From Linanthus parryae (Eukaryota; Streptophyta; Magnoliopsida; Ericales; Polemoniaceae): a DNA stretch of 64,000 nucleotides. The stretch spans positions 133,692,427 through 133,756,426 of the forward strand of contig JALGPY010000002.1 in NCBI GenBank assembly GCA_023055425.1, given 5' to 3'. Of this stretch, positions 60,316 through 64,000 are shown piece after piece. The notes under the pieces were generated by a model that saw only the letters and a program-made list of their open reading frames with translations, was not told the origin of the DNA and ran no database searches. Every line of letters starts with the position of its first letter. The first letter of the stretch is position 1. The translations under genes and the position numbers were made by a program.

Positions 60316-62973
60316 GAAGTGCAAGCCCAATAATGGAGGAAACATATAGGAGAAATAACGTGGTTACCAAATGAAGAAGGGGAACTCAGCATACTTGTGA
60401 TACATCCAGGATGTCTCAAAGGAAGAGACAATCCCTTTTAAGGTCTGTATTTATTAAGTGCTCCCCATGGTGAGGGAATAATTATGTAACAACCACATCT
60501 TGGAATAAGACTCTAGGTTTAGATTAGCTTTACCTCTAGAACTTTTGATGAAGAAGAAAGATGGCAGCTTAAGATTGTGCATCCACTATCGAGAGTTAAA
60601 TAGCGCAACAATCAAGGAAAAATACCCTTTTACCTCGGATTGATGCTTTCTTCGATCAGTTACAAGGGGAAAGTGTGTTCTCGAAGATTGATTTGAGGTC
60701 GGGATATCATCAGTTATGTGTCACTGAAAAGGATGTCCGAAAATAGCCTTCAAAACAAGGTATGGTCCCTATTAATTCACTATCATGCCTTTTGGTCTGA
60801 ATAACGTATGTAGTTGATGAATCGAGTCATAAAACCATTTCTGAATTGCTCTGTGGTAGTCTTCATTTACGACATCCTTGTATACTCCAAGTGTGAGGAG
60901 AACCATGAAGCACATCTCAGAAAAGTGTTGGAAACTATGAAGAAGGATTAATTGTATGCTAAACTGTCTAAATGCGAGTTTTGGGTAAATCAAGTTCCTT
61001 TTCAGGCTCATATAATCTCAAATAAGGGATAGCAGTAAATCCAGTAAAGATTTCGGTAATCAAGGATTGACCAAAACCGAAGGACGTGTCAGAAATACGA
61101 AGTTTTCTTTGTTTGGCAAGTTATTACAGGCATTTTGTGAAAGATTTCTCAATGATTTCTAGGCCATTGAATACTTTAACGAAGAAGACAGTGAAACATA
61201 AGTTGAGTGAAAGTTTTTAAGATACATTCCAGACTCTAAAAGAGAAGTTGAATACATCACCTGTATTGGCTCTACCGAAGGATTTAGGAGAATTTGAAGT
61301 GTATAGTGAGACGTCGAACAAATTACCGGGATGTTTCCTTATGCAAGAAAGAAGAGTCATTGCCTATGCATTAAGAAATTTGCAAGCCCACGAGGATAAT
61401 TATGCCACACATGAATTAGATTTTCTGCTATTGTTTTTCATTTTGAAGATAGGGAAACATCACCTATATGGTTCTGCCATGAATGTTATGCTAATTTTGC
61501 TATACTGGCTATGCCATGAGTTTAGAAAAGTCAACATCGAAGTTGTGAGACAAGGAGTAAATAATTTACTCACAAGTATGACAGTCTTGCCAGATGTATT
61601 CGAAGATATCTGAAGTAACCAACCAGGAGATGTGAAGTTGGAAATGGTCAAGAAGAAGATTGCTGCATGGCAAGCCAAAGGATTTAAGATCCATGAAGAT
61701 ATGAGTATTCGCTACAAGGAGAGATTATGTATACCGCTAAAGTGTGTGGAAACTAAGGAAAATTTCATGTGTGAAGTGCACAACACACCATGCTCCATAC
61801 AACCTGGATGTGACAAGATTTATAAATATCTGAAGAGCACGTTTTGGTGGCCTAGTATGAAGAAGAAGTAGCAGAATCTGTAGCACGGTGTTTGATGTGT
61901 CAGAAGGTGAAGTTCGAGAACAACAAAATAGGGTTTGGTTCAGCCATTTGAAGTTTCGGTTGGAAGTGAGACTCCATTTCGATGTACTTTGTGACAACTT
62001 TACCGACATCTAAAAATGAATTCAATTAGATTTGGGTTGTAGTGGATAGATTGACAAAGACTTTGGGGTTCATTCCGATGAAAGATACATGGAAAATGTC
62101 GCAAAGTGCCGATGCATATGTGAAAAACATTGTGAGGTATCATGGTGATCCATGTTTGATTGTGTGTGACAGGGATCCCAATTTTCTCCTCCACTTATAG
62201 AAGGCTTTGGAATAAGCAATCGGACCAAAGTTGAATTTTAGCACAACTTTCCATCCTGCCAACTAATGGTCAAATAGAGAGAACTACACAAACAAGGATA
62301 TGCTAAGGGCGCGTGTCATGGATTTACAAGGATCTTTGGTTGACAGACAACCATAGATAGATTTCTTGTACAATAACAGTCACAACACCAGTATTGATAT
62401 GGCACCACACGAAGCTCATTGTGGTAGGGAAGTGTCGAACGCCAATATGTTGGAGTAATATTACGAAGACAGTAGTGATTGGTTTATAAATAATAGAAGA
62501 GGTGAAGGATCAGGTGAGACTAATCCAGCAGCGATGAAAGAAGCACATGATAGGAAAAATTCGAATGCAGATCAGAAGAGAAGATCACTAGAATTTCAGG
62601 TTTATGAAAAGGCTTTTCTGAAAGTCTCTCCTATCAAAGGTGTTATCAGATTTATTCAGACAGGGAGCCCGAAGTTCATAGGGCCTTACGATATTTTTGA
62701 GATAATTGGAGAAGTAGCTTATCGGTTAGACTTACCATCCAACCTAGGACGTGTGCATAACTTGTTCCACATATCATAGTTGAAGATGTACATTCCCGAT
62801 CCATCCCACATATTGAATCCTGAGCCAGTTGAGATAGATCCTTCAGTGAGTTATGAGAAATATTCTTGATATGAAGACAAGATACACTCGCAGTAAGTGT
62901 TAATATTGGAAGTCGAGGATGAGTTGAAGAAGAAGTATCCGCACCTTTTTGATGAGGTATAGTGAGTTCCAGG
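60316..62973 (+). pseudogene. Chromovirus pol relic (copy 2)
   Basis: Counterpart of 30469-33126 with the same catalytic Y-D in RT, shared frameshifts and stops, and the same lack of protease. Private changes: a short deletion near 60807 removes the segment encoding the end of MPFGLNNAPEVF, and several stops differ (for example the integrase zinc region continues one frame to 61871 with FWWPSMKKK intact). Confidence 0.9.
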
Positions 62974-63206
62974 GACGTCACTCCTATAAGTGGGAGAGGA
63001 TGTAACCCTTAATGTTTCTCCTTACCACTACATTGTCTTTTACTACATTGCATGCTATTTGTTTCGTTTATATTTACATTTCGGCTGACGTGAGATTACC
63101 ACTCTAGTACCTCTACTCTAGCCCCGACGAATTTAGTTGTACTTTGAGCTTGTGGTTTATTTCGTACAGGATCATTTGGTTTAAGCTTCGAGGACGAATC
63201 TCTCTT

Positions 63207-63220
63207 CAAGGAGGGAAGGA
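63207..63220 (+). other. Chromovirus polypurine tract (copy 2)
   Basis: caaggagggaagga directly before the LTR start at 63221, preceded by cgaggacgaatctct. Confidence 0.75.
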
Positions 63221-64000
63221 TGAAATACCCCATTTTTCATTGTAGGGTAAAATGTGTCTTATAATACTTCTGGGGGAGTTAGTATTATTTATTATATGTT
63301 GGAGATTTAGGTTCATTTGATTTAAATTTCATTATGGACCAAAATGAATTAAGTTCAATTCCCAATGGGTTTTTCCTAAAATCCTAGTCCTTCTCCTAAT
63401 CTTATTTGTCTTCTCCACTTTTCTCTCTATCTCTCTCACCCTCAAGTCCATCTCTCACTCTCCTACCCGTGCCCTCTCTCTCTCCCAGAACCCTCTGTCT
63501 CTCTCCCTCTGAAGATTGCCGAAGCCAGCAGTGATAGCAACAGGTCCGGCCGCCACTGCCGCAAGACCTCCCTCTCTTTGATCACTCGGGTAAGCTCTCT
63601 CTCTCTCTCTCTCTATCTCTATCTCTTTCTCTTCTCAATATCTCTGGTCCTCTACCGTGGATGCCATCATGGATCTCTTACCCGTTCTGTTGTTGTTTAT
63701 TAGATTTTCGGTTATTTCATCCCCATCATCGCTTTTTTTTTTATTTTCTTCAGTATGTGATTGAAACCCTAGTTTATTCTTCATGATACTATCTTAATTT
63801 TCAGATGTTTAATCTTCATCACATCATTCTTGAACTCGATCAAACATTTGCGATTGGTTAATAAAAATCTTATTCTATAAATATGGAAAAAAAACTACGT
63901 CATAAAGGGGATGGTTAATGAAGTGTTATAGGTGAATTGATGATTTTTGCAGATGGTTGTGAACATGATTTAGAGTAGGTAATCTCTGGATTTTTGAGTG
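63221..64000 (+). mobile_element. Chromovirus 3' LTR, cut by the window end (copy 2)
   Basis: Starts tgaaataccc and matches 33388 to about 34170. The (CT)n tract near 63595-63613 is shorter than in copy 1. Continues beyond the window. Confidence 0.8.

Larger units (their letters stand above)
35097..64000 (+). repeat. 35.1-kb tandem segmental repeat, copy 2 (incomplete at right)
   Basis: Second copy of the unit, beginning with the same ggggatgtcgacac sequence as position 1. It matches copy 1 with only scattered substitutions and small indels through 58921, then jumps from the equivalent of 23816 to the equivalent of 29091 with 16 bp of filler, then continues colinearly to the window end (about 34170 of copy 1). 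Homopolymer and CT-repeat lengths also differ between the copies, for example the G run at 45545 compared with 10440. Confidence 0.97.

Noticed and set aside
1..64000. CRISPR arrays, prokaryotic operons or defence systems
   Set aside because: No short regularly spaced repeats and no bacterial-type gene arrangement; content is plant retrotransposon DNA.

Overview
This window looks like nuclear DNA from a flowering plant, probably a dicot. It is AT-rich and made of nested, decayed LTR retrotransposons of the kinds found in plants: two Ty1/copia lineages, one Ty3/gypsy chromovirus and a plant L1-type LINE. Primer-binding sites match plant initiator tRNA-Met. I find no intact host protein gene, no rRNA or tRNA gene, and nothing bacterial. 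Every coding region recognised is a transposon relic with stops or frameshifts.

The dominant feature is a near-identical direct tandem duplication with a period of about 35.1 kb. Copy 1 is 1-35096. Copy 2 starts at 35097 and is still running at 64000, where it corresponds to about 34170 of copy 1. By eye the copies differ by a few substitutions per kilobase, a few small indels (the offset drifts from 35096 to 35108 and back to 35105) and one large difference: copy 2 lacks the equivalent of 23817-29090 (5,274 bp) and has 16 bp of filler at the join. Neither outer end of the duplication is in view.

Layout of one unit (copy 1): tail of a chromovirus LTR (1-650); minus-strand copia gag relic with PBS and the start of its LTR (951 to about 2160); LINE reverse-transcriptase relic (2848-4030); an unassigned exon-like block (4865-5530); a short plus-strand copia LTR and PBS (6132-6609) fused to an inverted copia gag start (6610-6716); a chromovirus LTR fragment (7085-7330); unassigned AT-rich DNA (7331-9142); chromovirus gag (9143-9826). 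The chromovirus is then interrupted by a three-layer nest and resumes with pol (30469-33126), its PPT and its 3' LTR (from 33388, running across 35096/35097 into the next unit).

The nest can be read from target-site duplications. A minus-oriented solo LTR (9832-30463, TSD gaaaa) sits in the chromovirus. A complete minus-strand copia element, 'copia-A', of a related LTR family is inserted in that solo LTR at 10135-18735 (TSD taggg/tatgg, one mismatch). A complete minus-strand Sirevirus-like copia element is inserted in the same solo LTR at 19015-29638 (TSD gtgtg). The Sirevirus-like element has an extra ORF between pol and its 3' LTR, two PPT-like tracts, dispersed copies of a palindromic motif (TTCAAGGCCTTGAA) and an internal 1.52-kb tandem duplication. 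The LTR pairs are far more diverged than the two 35-kb copies, so the segmental duplication is the youngest major event apart from the copy 2 deletion.
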